Made by a program: the position numbers and the translations under genes. Positions 1 through 8,306 of a DNA stretch of 44,160 nt are shown here, piece after piece (position 1 is the first letter of the stretch; each line of letters opens with the position of its first letter). The stretch covers positions 1 to 44,160 of the forward strand of contig JAAUQT010000017.1 in NCBI GenBank assembly GCA_012033495.1. The letters are read 5' to 3'. The notes under the pieces were generated by a model, which ran no database searches, was not told the origin of the DNA, and worked only from the letters and a program-made list of their open reading frames with translations. This DNA is from Cyanobacteria bacterium RM1_2_2. Lineage in GTDB: Bacteria > Cyanobacteriota > Cyanobacteriia > Elainellales > Elainellaceae.

Positions 1-593
1 GGAGTTCGTCGAGCGGGTAATGGGGTGAGCCTCCGGTTAAGCCGACATCGGTGATGGTTGGGAAAGCAGCTCATCGGCTCATGAAATGGCAGCCGAAACA
101 ACTGATCGCACTGCCCAAACCGCTCGGCAATCCAGTTGGCAATTTCGTCAAACTCGCCGCCCCAGTCCCGATAGATAAAATCCCAGCCAAAGTTGCTGAT
201 CATCCAGCAGGGCACTTCGGCAGCGCGGGCAATGGTAGCGGCAAGGGGCGGAATGTCGGCAAGTACCAAGCTCATGCGATTTTGCTGAATAAAATTAGCT
301 TCTCCGGTAACAAGATGCTTTTCCTGCGATCGAAGCTGGTTCAGTTTTTCTAGCGTTGCCGCCCGATCCATCACGAGGCTGTCTTGCTGAATCACGCCAA
401 CATCGAGTACGGCATGACGATGAATAAAATCTTGCTGCAAATAAGAGTCGAGCAGCCACCGAGGAGAAGTTGTCGCTAAGGCAACCAGCACTTCTGGACA
501 AAGCCGCTGAATTTCGGCCACAACCGATGCCATCCGGGTGGCATGACCGAAACCGTGATTGGTGATGGCGACGTAGAGAAAAGGTTGCGGCAT
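1..593 (-). CDS. Glycosyltransferase-like protein, partial, apparent frameshift
   Basis: The reading frame starts at ATG 593 and runs off the window edge. The N-terminus has a GFGHATR motif after a beta strand, as in GT-B fold glycosyltransferases that begin with a Gly/His-rich nucleotide-sugar loop. Further on are SNFGWDFIYRDWGG and LFRLPFHEPMS, which I associate with a cyanobacterial glycosyltransferase-like family of unknown acceptor. Near base 53-57 the family-like reading moves to another frame (see findings), so the gene may be frameshifted or the base call wrong. The substrate is unknown. Confidence 0.7.
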   Translation of the reverse strand, partial: MPQPFLYVAITNHGFGHATRMASVVAEIQRLCPEVLVALATTSPRWLLDSYLQQDFIHRHAVLDVGVIQQDSLVMDRAATLEKLNQLRSQEKHLVTGEANFIQQNRMSLVLADIPPLAATIARAAEVPCWMISNFGWDFIYRDWGGEFDEIANWIAERFGQCDQLFRLPFHEPMSCFPNHHRCRLNRRLTPLPARRT

Positions 594-642
594 GGCAATC
601 AAAATGGCAATCAAATAGGCGCTGTTTCTCTATCCTTCCATG

Positions 643-669
643 AAAAAACCCCCAGCAAAACGCCGGGGG
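643..669 (-). terminator. Rho-independent terminator
   Basis: On the minus strand an 8-bp GC-rich stem (CCCCCGGC pairing with GCTGGGGG through one G-U pair) with a GTTTT loop is followed by six T. It lies downstream of the Cys-motif protein gene and before the glycosyltransferase-like gene, so it should separate the two. Confidence 0.8.
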
Positions 670-803
670 CAAAATAATCAGGGTGCATCTACCACTTCTT
701 TATACCAGGGTTGCTTGACTTGATCAGGATATTTAGTGATTCTCCATACAAAAACTCGTCGAGTAACATCGCCTAAAGCAGTTTTAGTACCCCAAGATAC
801 CTG

Positions 804-1301
804 CTAGAAGTCGTCGTCCCAAGGCGTTCTGGGGTCGTTGCTGCGTGGAAATGACCAAGTGACTGGCTCTTTGTCGGGGCAGGAGTCTGAACCGTCTACG
901 ACGCCGTAGGGATGCATCGCACACACCAGCAGATTGCCGTTATACGCCTGCCCGTGGTAATGCCGACAGCCCATGCAAACCGGATGCTGGTTCAGCCAAG
1001 GCTCAACCGTATGGGTGACAGGCTCAACGGCTCGATCAAGTGTGGCTTCGATGCCTAACACAGCTTGCAGAAGCGGATCAACCCACTGCATCAGTTCTTC
1101 ATCCCACTGCGCCAATTTGGGAGCCACTAGGTGATCAATCTCTTCCAAAGAATGTTCGACTTCCTGAGCCACTTCCTCAGAGAAATTGAGCAGCGAATCG
1201 GCTGCCTCACTTAAGTCTCGCCCAACTTCTTCAAATAGCTGATTAATCTCTTGTGCAATCGTTTCAAACATCTTGCCCCATTCCTGTTGCCAGCTTTCCA
1301 T
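804..1301 (-). CDS. Conserved cyanobacterial protein with C-terminal four-Cys motif
   Basis: 165 residues. The first ~105 residues are acidic amphipathic helix (many E/L/A heptads, probably coiled coil). The last 60 hold a compact motif, CMGCRHYHG then YNGNLLVCAMHPYG and SCPD, giving four cysteines and three histidines that could bind a metal; this is inference from spacing. There is no signal peptide or membrane segment, so the protein is probably cytoplasmic. I recognise it as a conserved cyanobacterial family of unknown function. After its TAG stop the same frame stays open for 41 codons (see findings). Confidence 0.85.
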   Translation of the reverse strand: MESWQQEWGKMFETIAQEINQLFEEVGRDLSEAADSLLNFSEEVAQEVEHSLEEIDHLVAPKLAQWDEELMQWVDPLLQAVLGIEATLDRAVEPVTHTVEPWLNQHPVCMGCRHYHGQAYNGNLLVCAMHPYGVVDGSDSCPDKEPVTWSFPRSNDPRTPWDDDF

Positions 1302-1397
1302 AATTACTTCACTTAAGGCATTACTTCAAGTTAAAGTTTGTCTGCCTACGCTTCAAGGCTCAGCCCATTGATCTCAAAACACATGCCAAAACACAGC

Positions 1398-1763
1398 CTA
1401 TTCCCGCCGAAGCTGCCGCAATTCTTCTTGCAGTTTAGCGATCTGCTGCCGCAAATCATCGACTGGCTGGGTTGAGGCGGGGTCTGGTTCATCTTCCACC
1501 AAAATTTCAATGCGGCGAGGGGCGGTTGAGCGAGCTTCTTCAGCTTCAGAGGCAGAGGTTTGCTGGGCCCGGCTCACCATTTCATCAACCATCCGTTTAG
1601 CGTCTTCTGCGGTCATCTCGCCTCGCGCCACCATTTCGTCGGCTAGCTTTTGGGCTTGACCTCGCAGTTCGGTTAGAGTAGTTCCCGCTTTTTCGGCTGC
1701 ATAAGAAGCCGCACCAACCCCTAAATAAAATGCCTTTTGTACTAAATCTCCAAAACCTGGCAT
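1398..1763 (-). CDS. Phasin-like protein
   Basis: About 121 residues from the ATG at 1763. That start is chosen because a purine-rich AAGGAG-type ribosome site lies just upstream; the frame is open for 20 more codons but those look noncoding. The N-terminal part (MPGFGDLVQKAFYLGVGAAS) is followed by a long Ala-rich helix with LADEMVARGEMTAEDAKRM, typical of the cyanobacterial phasin/PHA-granule-associated-like family. The C-terminus (LRQQIAKLQEELRQLRRE) is a coiled coil. Granule or membrane-surface binding is possible, but nothing nearby makes polyhydroxyalkanoate. Confidence 0.8.
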   Translation of the reverse strand: MPGFGDLVQKAFYLGVGAASYAAEKAGTTLTELRGQAQKLADEMVARGEMTAEDAKRMVDEMVSRAQQTSASEAEEARSTAPRRIEILVEDEPDPASTQPVDDLRQQIAKLQEELRQLRRE

Positions 1764-1889
1764 CGCTCCTTCCACTCCTTTTCGCGGTGAGGGTATGCTT
1801 CTAGGATAGGAGGAAACACTCAAAAATGCCTATTGGTAAAGCGTCTCCTAAATTCTTGCTGAGGAGATTGCGAGCTTAGCCGCTAACCA

Positions 1890-1986
1890 AAAGACCCGGA
1901 GATCACGCCTGTTCCAAGCATCCCGTATTGCTGCTACCTTCCGGTCCTGACAAGATTTGGGCGTTGTAACCGCATGAGTCCGAGTC
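1890..1986 (-). ncRNA. ffs: Signal recognition particle RNA (4.5S-type)
   Basis: The minus strand carries the conserved SRP RNA apical hairpin: AGGACC-GGAA-GGT with the asymmetric internal loop AGCAGC, followed by a helix of ATCTTGT with ACGGGAT. Outer helices also pair: CGCC with GGCG, GGTTAC with GTGATC, and GACTC with GGGTC, closing a single long rod of about 95 nt with TTTT after it. It should bind Ffh and act in co-translational membrane targeting. The ends are estimated from the outermost helix (+/- 5 nt). An 83-codon frame overlaps it and is not credible. Confidence 0.93.
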
Positions 1987-1992
1987 GTCTTT

Positions 1993-1998
1993 AGCATA
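1993..1998 (-). promoter_or_regulatory. Candidate -10 box of the SRP RNA
   Basis: TATGCT sits about 7 nt upstream of the 5' end predicted from the RNA fold. No convincing -35 hexamer is seen at 17 nt. Confidence 0.45.
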
Positions 1999-2154
1999 GC
2001 ACATCAGAGAATAACCGTTGGGCAATGTAGAGAGTGAGCCGCTAACCGTCTTTTTGGATGACTCTCTTCTTAAGCCCCTCTTTTGGATGCCTCTGGCGAC
2101 TGTTGACAACTTTACGAACACCTCCGGCAATCTTTCGTAAAGTTTCTCACTCAA

Positions 2155-2785
2155 TTGTTATCGATAAATATTAAAAAAATTAAAAACTCCTCGACCAGGA
2201 GGTAGACGGCAAAGCCGCCAAAAAACAGCCATTTTGTTCCTCAGGATGCATTTGTAAATCAAATTCAACCAGTATTCTAGAGCTACACCTGAGAAGTTAG
2301 CAGATGCATGTTGAGCTTTAAAGAACATGACAGAAGCATTAACAAATGTTACAATTTTGAGAAAATCATGGTTGCAATCTCAGTTAAGTCTGAGCCAGCG
2401 CTTCAAAAAACTTTAGAAAGCGGATGGCGATTGCCAAGCCAGGGATTAATGGAGCGCTACGCCTGCTTTTGGATTGCTGGTGTAAGTTGTGACCTTTTAG
2501 TGGGTAAGCATTGATCTGACGTGTATTTGCCTTACGCAGATGCATGATGTGTAGAGAGCTTGATATGGCTCAAGTAGATGCTAACCGCTACATACGCAAT
2601 GCTTCGTTTTGATCGGAAGTCATCTCTGGTGATGGGTTTAAATTTGGTCATCTGTTTGTAAAGCTACTTGGGTTTGACGAAAGGTTTCACAACGAATTGG
2701 CAATCTCCAACCCGCCAACGTTACCCCTTTTCAAAATAGTACAAATGTCCTAGACTTCTCTTCTTATACTTTTGGATCTGGCGCT
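2155..2785. other. Intergenic region upstream of the sigma factor gene
   Basis: About 630 bases without a credible protein gene. It holds the orphan minus-strand terminator and presumably the promoters of the SRP RNA and of the sigma factor gene. A 68-codon plus-strand frame at 2308-2514 has no ribosome site and no recognisable content. Confidence 0.6.
2172..2222 (-). terminator. Orphan terminator, minus strand
   Basis: Read on the minus strand, GGCGGC-TTT-GCCGTC is followed by CTCCT-ggtcg-AGGAG and then TTTTTAATTTTTTT. Reading rightward there is no T-tract, so the signal points to minus-strand transcription. No gene upstream on that strand accounts for it. Confidence 0.5.
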
Positions 2786-3742
2786 ATGAATACGACTTCT
2801 ACCTCTGCTGACATGGTTCGTGCATATCTAAGAGAAATTGGTCGAGTGCCGCTGTTGACTCACGAGCAAGAAATTCTCTTTGGTAAGCAAGTGCAGCGTT
2901 TAAGTGCGTTGTATGAGCTTAAAGAAGGGTTAGCTTCTAAAACCGGAAGTGACCCTAGCTTGGAAGAGTGGGCTGAGCAGTCTAACTTATCTGTGATGGA
3001 ACTGCGACAGGCAATTACCGAAGGGGAATATGCCAAACGCAAGATGGTAGAAGCAAATTTGCGCTTAGTGGTGTCTGTTGCCAAGAAGTACATCAAGCGC
3101 AATGTTGACCTATTGGATCTGATCCAAGAAGGCACTATCGGAATGCAGCGAGGGGTCGAGAAGTTTGACCCCACAAAAGGCTACCGATTTTCTACCTATG
3201 CTTATTGGTGGATTCGTCAAGCGATTACGCGAGCTATTGCCGAGAAAGGTCGTACAATCCGGTTGCCAATTCACATTACTGAGAAACTCAACAAGATTAA
3301 GAAAGCTCAGCGTCAGTTGGCTCAACAGCTAGGGCGAGCAGCAACGGCCGCAGAGCTAGCCGCAGAGCTAGATTTGACCGCCAAGCAGGTACGAGAATAC
3401 TTAGAGCGGGCCCGTCAGCCGCTTTCCTTAGATTTGAGGGTAGGTGACAATCAGGATACTGAATTGGGCGAGCTGTTAGAGGACACTGGCCCATCGCCAG
3501 AGGACTTCGCTGCTCAGTCTGCCCTCAGAACGGAATTAGATCAGCTTATGTCTGATTTGACGCCTCAGCAGCGAGAAGTGCTTTCGCTACGGTTTGGTTT
3601 AGAGGATGGGCAATCGCTTACATTGGCAAAGATTGGGGATCGGCTGAACATTAGCCGTGAGCGAGTTCGCCAAATCGAACGAGAAGCATTAACCAAACTC
3701 CGCAAACGGCGAGCCGATATTCGAGAGTACTTAGCAAGCTAG
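2786..3742 (+). CDS. Group 2 RNA polymerase sigma factor (RpoD-like, SigB/SigD type)
   Basis: 318 residues, the usual length of cyanobacterial group 2 sigma factors, which lack the acidic region 1.1. Visible in order: region 1.2 ([17 protein letters not shown]), region 2.1-2.4 with the -10 melting and recognition helices ([37 protein letters not shown]), region 3, and region 4.2 with the helix-turn-helix for the -35 box ([20 protein letters not shown]). It redirects core polymerase under stress or nutrient change. I cannot assign SigB, SigC, SigD or SigE from the sequence alone. It stands alone, with long gaps on both sides. Confidence 0.95.
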   Translation: MNTTSTSADMVRAYLREIGRVPLLTHEQEILFGKQVQRLSALYELKEGLASKTGSDPSLEEWAEQSNLSVMELRQAITEGEYAKRKMVEANLRLVVSVAKKYIKRNVDLLDLIQEGTIGMQRGVEKFDPTKGYRFSTYAYWWIRQAITRAIAEKGRTIRLPIHITEKLNKIKKAQRQLAQQLGRAATAAELAAELDLTAKQVREYLERARQPLSLDLRVGDNQDTELGELLEDTGPSPEDFAAQSALRTELDQLMSDLTPQQREVLSLRFGLEDGQSLTLAKIGDRLNISRERVRQIEREALTKLRKRRADIREYLAS

Positions 3743-4051
3743 ACAAGCATTACAGGTTGTTGCAATCTGCTCTTTCAAGTTTGCTGCCAGTAACGCTAGT
3801 TTGAAACTTAGAATCACAGCTTTGAGCAGGAGTGCTAGCTTAAGCGTTCAGCCACTTGTTATCAAGGCCTGGTAAACGTGCGCAGTGTGAAATTGTGGTT
3901 CTTGCCTGAAGGGTTTTTCTCTGAGGGGATCTGCTGCGGTTAAGGGGTTTGCCACGCAATCGCGTAACTATGTGGCTATGACTTGACCGAAGCTGGAGAT
4001 GTGAAGCTGAGTGTAAGTAGAAGAACCCAATTAGACTGACTTAAAATTCGG

Positions 4052-4177
4052 GTTTCGGCTCCGCTTAACCCACTGTTTTATGGCGCTCAACCCACTGTTT
4101 TATGGCGCTCAACCCACTGTTTTATGGCGCTCAACCCATCGAACGCTGAAGGTTGGCGCGTTGAGCGGAGCCGAAAC
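4052..4177. repeat. Inverted-repeat element enclosing 22-bp tandem repeats
   Basis: Two 18-nt arms (GTTTCGGCTCCGCTTAAC at 4052-4069 and GTTGAGCGGAGCCGAAAC at 4160-4177) are inverted copies with one mismatch. Between them a 22-bp unit starting AACCCACTGTTTTATGG is repeated three times in tandem, with part of a fourth. The arms are related to the element at 38842-38894, suggesting a dispersed family. Confidence 0.85.
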
Positions 4178-4837
4178 GCATCATTTTGTCTATTTACTTT
4201 AGTATTGCTGCCTCGACAAGTTGCGATTCTTTACAGGATTCTGATGAGTTCTTAATTTTTTATAGAGAGAAATGAGCAGCTTTGGTCAAACTCCTAGTCA
4301 GAAAAGTTCATGGTTTCCGTAAAGTTTCTAATTTATTGCATGAATTGATACTTTCATTTTTAGGTAAAGTAGTTCTCAGTACACTTAAACTCAAGTCGTA
4401 GAACATGATCAGCGTATCCAGGGGGCTATTACTTTGCAAACTCCTGGAATAGAAGTTAAGAGACGATAAACTTTATGTGTTAAAAGTGACACACCTTTTC
4501 GGGCAGAGTACGGTAGGAGATGTGTGTTTATGGGTTGCTCAGAGGCAGCATTGCTTAGAGCTAGTGGGTGTCTATCAAAGTGCTTTTGCAAAGTGCTTTC
4601 GTAAGTTGCGCGTGCGGCTTCTAGGGTTGGTGAGATAGCAGGTCAACTCCTCCCCGACTTTTTCACGAGAACAGATCTACCGTCATAGGGTGGGATGCTT
4701 CTAGGCTTGGGATAACTCTAGATTTGCTTCAGCAAAATTTTTGACTTCTTTTGCGGAAATTTTCTAATCAGAACTGTTGAAAACTTGAAGAATGCTCACG
4801 CCCAGCTGATATTAAATGCATAATTGCTACCAGATGC

Positions 4838-4853
4838 ACGATATTGATATCGT
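4838..4853. promoter_or_regulatory. Palindrome, possible operator
   Basis: ACGATAT-TG-ATATCGT is a 7-bp-arm palindrome about 115 bp before the start of the next plus-strand gene. No cognate regulator is evident. Confidence 0.3.
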
Positions 4854-4967
4854 CGAAGGTATCTTGTCTCCACCCTAGAGTTTGTTGTTTTATTTTAGTG
4901 AGCCGCAGATTTAGGGTTATGGGTACATCTTGTCTCACCTACAGCATTATTTAGTGTTACTGCCGTT

Positions 4968-6356
4968 ATGTTTGGAGACAAATTGACAGCGAATCAGCCG
5001 CTTAAGCCTTCAGGTCAGATAACCCAATCGCGACGTAATCTTCCCAAAGCTCAGGAGGCAATCTATGAGTTTTTGCTGGAGATTGTGAAGAATTGGTCGC
5101 CCGATGAGGTGTTGAAGGAATTCAAGCATCTATTCATTCATCACTCAGATACGGTTAGCTCTAGCACGCTTCCCTACCTCTATGAAATTGTTTTTGCTAA
5201 TCAAGAGCAGGAGTTTAAAAATACGCTGAAACGAGCGTGCTACATCCTGATCAACAACTGGGACATCACCCGAAATCATGAATCCATCCAGAAGCTGATT
5301 CACCTGTTTGCTGATCCAATCTTGTATAAGCACACCATCTCGCCGACCTTGAAACGATTGAGAGAATGGTTGCGAAACTTTATTGCCAGCACAGATTTTC
5401 AAGAACTGAAACTGTTTGCAGCCCGCTATGACGAGCGCAGCAGAGTTCATTGGAGTCAGCGCTATGCCTCCTATTTGTTAGTCCCGCAATACATCAATTT
5501 AGAAAATCCGGTTGAACAACGGCAAGCAGCTAGAAATTTATCGAAAAAGCTGAAGGACAAGTTTAAGTTTGATTTGGCAATGTATACGGCACTCTCTCAA
5601 AACATCCCGTCTGCTGAGAGGAAACTGGACAATCCAACTAGCTTGGGCGATGAAGTTTTACGCTTAATCAAGCGAATCGTAGCCAAACGCGGCTTTTTTA
5701 GCTATCCCAACATTGCTCATATTTTTCTGAACCAGACCCAAAATTTAACCTATCGTTCCTTTAAGCAAAGCCTACTGGAATACTTGATCTTTTCTGTAGA
5801 GCAGAATGAGTTTTCTGAAACTTTAAAGCACCAACTTTCTGAAAAGTTGCGGACGCTATACACCGATCACGACAATAAAACGGTTAACAATGCGCTGATC
5901 TTGCGAACCGTCAATCGCGTGATTGAGTACCTGACAACTGAAAACCATCAGGAGCCTTCTTCCCTATTTGTATTGTTGCTATCTCAGGGAAACTCGCTGA
6001 CTTTGGTGATTGTGTTGCTGAAAATTATTCTGATCTGCCGCCATGCTCGAACGCAGCTAGAAGCACGGATCGCTGATTTGATTCGCTACTATGCCAACTA
6101 TTCTGAAGACGAGTGTCAGTGGGTCGTCAATTTCTTTGAAATGTTTCGGATTATTACCGCAATTTACACTGAAAACATTGAATATAATTTAGTCAATATG
6201 AATGAGTCGCGCACTCAATCAGAGCTAGAAGCCTACCGAATTTTTTCTCAGCTTAAGAAGCGGGTGAACCCAGAACAAGAGCCAGATATTCTAGAAGTTA
6301 AGGCTATGGAAGGCACTCTCAGTTTGCCGCTTGAGGAAATTTCATCAGGTGAGTAA
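4968..6356 (+). CDS. Conserved cyanobacterial helical protein, function unknown
   Basis: 462 residues, predominantly alpha-helical with repeated short hydrophobic helices (WSPDEVLKEFKHLF, LYEIVFANQEQEF, LLEYLIFSVEQNEF). This suggests an all-helical, possibly ARM/TPR-like solenoid, which is inference. One hydrophobic stretch (SLTLVIVLLKIILICRHA, around residues 344-362) is long enough for a membrane helix but could be a buried helix. There is no signal peptide and no catalytic motif that I recognise. The family appears limited to cyanobacteria. The gene is monocistronic in this window. Confidence 0.85.
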   Translation: MFGDKLTANQPLKPSGQITQSRRNLPKAQEAIYEFLLEIVKNWSPDEVLKEFKHLFIHHSDTVSSSTLPYLYEIVFANQEQEFKNTLKRACYILINNWDITRNHESIQKLIHLFADPILYKHTISPTLKRLREWLRNFIASTDFQELKLFAARYDERSRVHWSQRYASYLLVPQYINLENPVEQRQAARNLSKKLKDKFKFDLAMYTALSQNIPSAERKLDNPTSLGDEVLRLIKRIVAKRGFFSYPNIAHIFLNQTQNLTYRSFKQSLLEYLIFSVEQNEFSETLKHQLSEKLRTLYTDHDNKTVNNALILRTVNRVIEYLTTENHQEPSSLFVLLLSQGNSLTLVIVLLKIILICRHARTQLEARIADLIRYYANYSEDECQWVVNFFEMFRIITAIYTENIEYNLVNMNESRTQSELEAYRIFSQLKKRVNPEQEPDILEVKAMEGTLSLPLEEISSGE

Positions 6357-6649
6357 GTGAGGGAAACGATTAGAAAAGCTCTTGAGAAAAGCCATTTAGG
6401 TGCCATCTGCTCAAATTCACGATCTCGCAACTGAACTGCCATACACTCGTCATATGATCCCGATAGAGTAAAGGCATGGATACCAGATCCGTTCGCTGGA
6501 TAGAGGTGAACATTCTAGTATTTCTTCAAAAACATCCAGCAAATGGTTTTGCTTTAGCCCCATTTTGAGATTGCTTAATCGGCTCAGGCAATGCATGTGC
6601 TGTTTTAGATTGAGCTACTATTCTTTTACGCCAGGTACTTTTCAACGCC

Positions 6650-7960
6650 ATGAATCACCAAGACGCAAACGATCGTTCTACTGCTAATCGCCCCCATTCG
6701 TCGCGCTCTAACTATCTCAGTCGAGGGTTTAATCGCTTCACTCGCACGAGCTTGGGTCGTTCGCTGGGGCTAATGCTTCTGGGTGCTGGGGTTGCAACCG
6801 CAGGTTCCTATTTCGTTTGGCAGCCTGGTTCCTTGCGTTCGCAGCAGACCGCTACCCCTGTTGTAGCCACTAGCCCTCAGTCGGGTATATCGTCTTTGAT
6901 TGCTCAAATTCCGCCCGCAGCAGCGACTAACCCAAACTTCGTGACCAACGTGGTGAAGCAGGTTGGGCCGGCCGTCGTCAGGATTGATGCTTCTCGGACG
7001 GTGACAAGCAACCGCCGAATGCCAGAAGGATTCAACGATCCTTTCTTCCGCGAGTTTTTTGGCGAGCGCTCTCCTATGCAGCCTCAACAGTCTGAACGAA
7101 CTGAGCGAGGCTTAGGATCTGGGTTTATCACGAGCAGCGATGGGCATATTGTCACCAACTCTCATGTGGTTGATGGGGCAGACACTGTTGAAGTGACGCT
7201 GAAGGACGGACGCAAACTACAAGGCCGGGTTTTGGGAACTGATCCGGTTACAGACATTGCCGTTGTCAAGATCGAGGCTAACAATCTACCAACTGTAAAA
7301 CTGAGCGATTCAGAGCAGATTCAGCCCGGAGAATGGGCGATTGCCATCGGCAACCCGCTCGGACTAGACAACACCGTCACTGTGGGCATCATCAGCGCAA
7401 CAGGGCGTTCTAGCGGCGATGCGGGCATTCCTGATAAGCGGGTCAACTACATTCAAACGGATGCGGCGATCAATCCAGGCAACTCAGGTGGGCCGCTGCT
7501 GAATGAACGCGGTGAGGTCATTGGCGTGAACACCGCAATTCGGGCAGATGCGCAAGGGATTGGTTTTGCGATTCCGAGTAACACCGTGCAGCGAATTGCT
7601 CAGCAACTGACAACCAACGGCAAAGCTGAACACGCTTATCTCGGCGTGCAAATGACGACGCTGACGCCCGATGTGAAGCAAGAAATCAACGCGAACCCCA
7701 ACGCCCCCATCAGCGTTAGTGAAGAGCAAGGCGTTTTAGTGATCCAAGTAATGGAAGGTTCTCCGGCAGCGAGAGCAGGCATCCGGGCTGGCGATGTTGT
7801 GGTGCGAGTCAATGGTCAGGATGTGGCAAAAGCAGATGACTTACAAAGAATCGTGGAATCTCTCCAGGTGGGTAACAACTTACAGCTTGACATTAAGCGG
7901 AATGGACAAAGTCAAAGCGTTGCAGTTCAGGCAGGGGTTTATCCAGCGAATCAACTGTAA
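6650..7960 (+). CDS. HtrA/Deg-family S1C serine protease with PDZ domain
   Basis: 436 residues. Residues ~36-58 form an N-terminal membrane anchor or signal (LGLMLLGAGVATAGSYFVW) after a basic N-terminus, so the protease domain should face the periplasm or lumen. The trypsin-like domain carries the full triad: H172 in TNSHVVDGA, D202 in VTDIAVVKI and S279 in NPGNSGGPLL. One PDZ domain follows at ~335-430 (GSPAARAGIRAGDVVVRVNG). Cyanobacteria have HhoA, HhoB and HtrA paralogues for protein quality control under heat and light stress; I do not separate them here. All key residues are present. Confidence 0.95.
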   Translation: MNHQDANDRSTANRPHSSRSNYLSRGFNRFTRTSLGRSLGLMLLGAGVATAGSYFVWQPGSLRSQQTATPVVATSPQSGISSLIAQIPPAAATNPNFVTNVVKQVGPAVVRIDASRTVTSNRRMPEGFNDPFFREFFGERSPMQPQQSERTERGLGSGFITSSDGHIVTNSHVVDGADTVEVTLKDGRKLQGRVLGTDPVTDIAVVKIEANNLPTVKLSDSEQIQPGEWAIAIGNPLGLDNTVTVGIISATGRSSGDAGIPDKRVNYIQTDAAINPGNSGGPLLNERGEVIGVNTAIRADAQGIGFAIPSNTVQRIAQQLTTNGKAEHAYLGVQMTTLTPDVKQEINANPNAPISVSEEQGVLVIQVMEGSPAARAGIRAGDVVVRVNGQDVAKADDLQRIVESLQVGNNLQLDIKRNGQSQSVAVQAGVYPANQL

Positions 7961-8306
7961 GAGGTGTGAATCTGGCGCATTTGCTCTTAGATATGCCTAC
8001 CGACTTAATGTAAGTTTGGGAGAAGCTATGGAGGTAAAGTTTCTGACCAAAGGCGACCTGATGAAGGCGATCTGGTGAAACTGTGTGCCTTCGGTGCAAG
8101 TTCAGGCGACCGGTGGATGGGTAAACCTTTCTATTCATCCACTCATCATTTCCCAATCAATCTCTGTTTTCCGATTAAAAGCCGATTACAAGGCTGATTA
8201 GACAGTAGGGCTGAGCGCGGGCTAACCTATTTGGCGATTCACCTTCAGATCTGCCATACTCAGGGCAAATTGGAAGGACAAGTTTCACCGCTCGCAATCA
8301 ACGGCA
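7961..8306. other. Intergenic, no gene seen
   Basis: 346 bases between the protease and M15 genes. Short frames on both strands have no ribosome site or recognisable content, and no clear terminator is visible. Confidence 0.5.

Larger units (their letters stand above)
3743..4967. other. 1.2-kb intergenic region with a repeat element
   Basis: No frame here looks coding. The region holds the inverted-repeat/tandem-repeat element at 4052-4177, a 16-nt palindrome at 4838-4853 and a repeated ATCTTGTCTC (4861-4870, 4927-4936) before the next gene. I looked for known structured RNAs at 3840-4020 and could not assign one. Confidence 0.6.

Noticed and set aside
51-353. 100-codon plus-strand frame at the window start
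   Set aside because: Antisense shadow of the glycosyltransferase-like gene, which has family motifs.
1903-2154. 83-codon minus-strand frame
   Set aside because: It overlaps the SRP RNA and its promoter; no ribosome site and no protein-like pattern.
2308-2514. 68-codon plus-strand frame
   Set aside because: No ribosome site or recognisable content; looks like chance in the intergenic region.
3840-4020. Possible 6S or other structured RNA after the sigma factor gene
   Set aside because: Some paired segments can be drawn, but no conserved signature of 6S, tmRNA or RNase P RNA could be found.
4070-4140. CRISPR array
   Set aside because: The 22-bp units are directly adjacent with no unique spacers, and no cas genes are seen.
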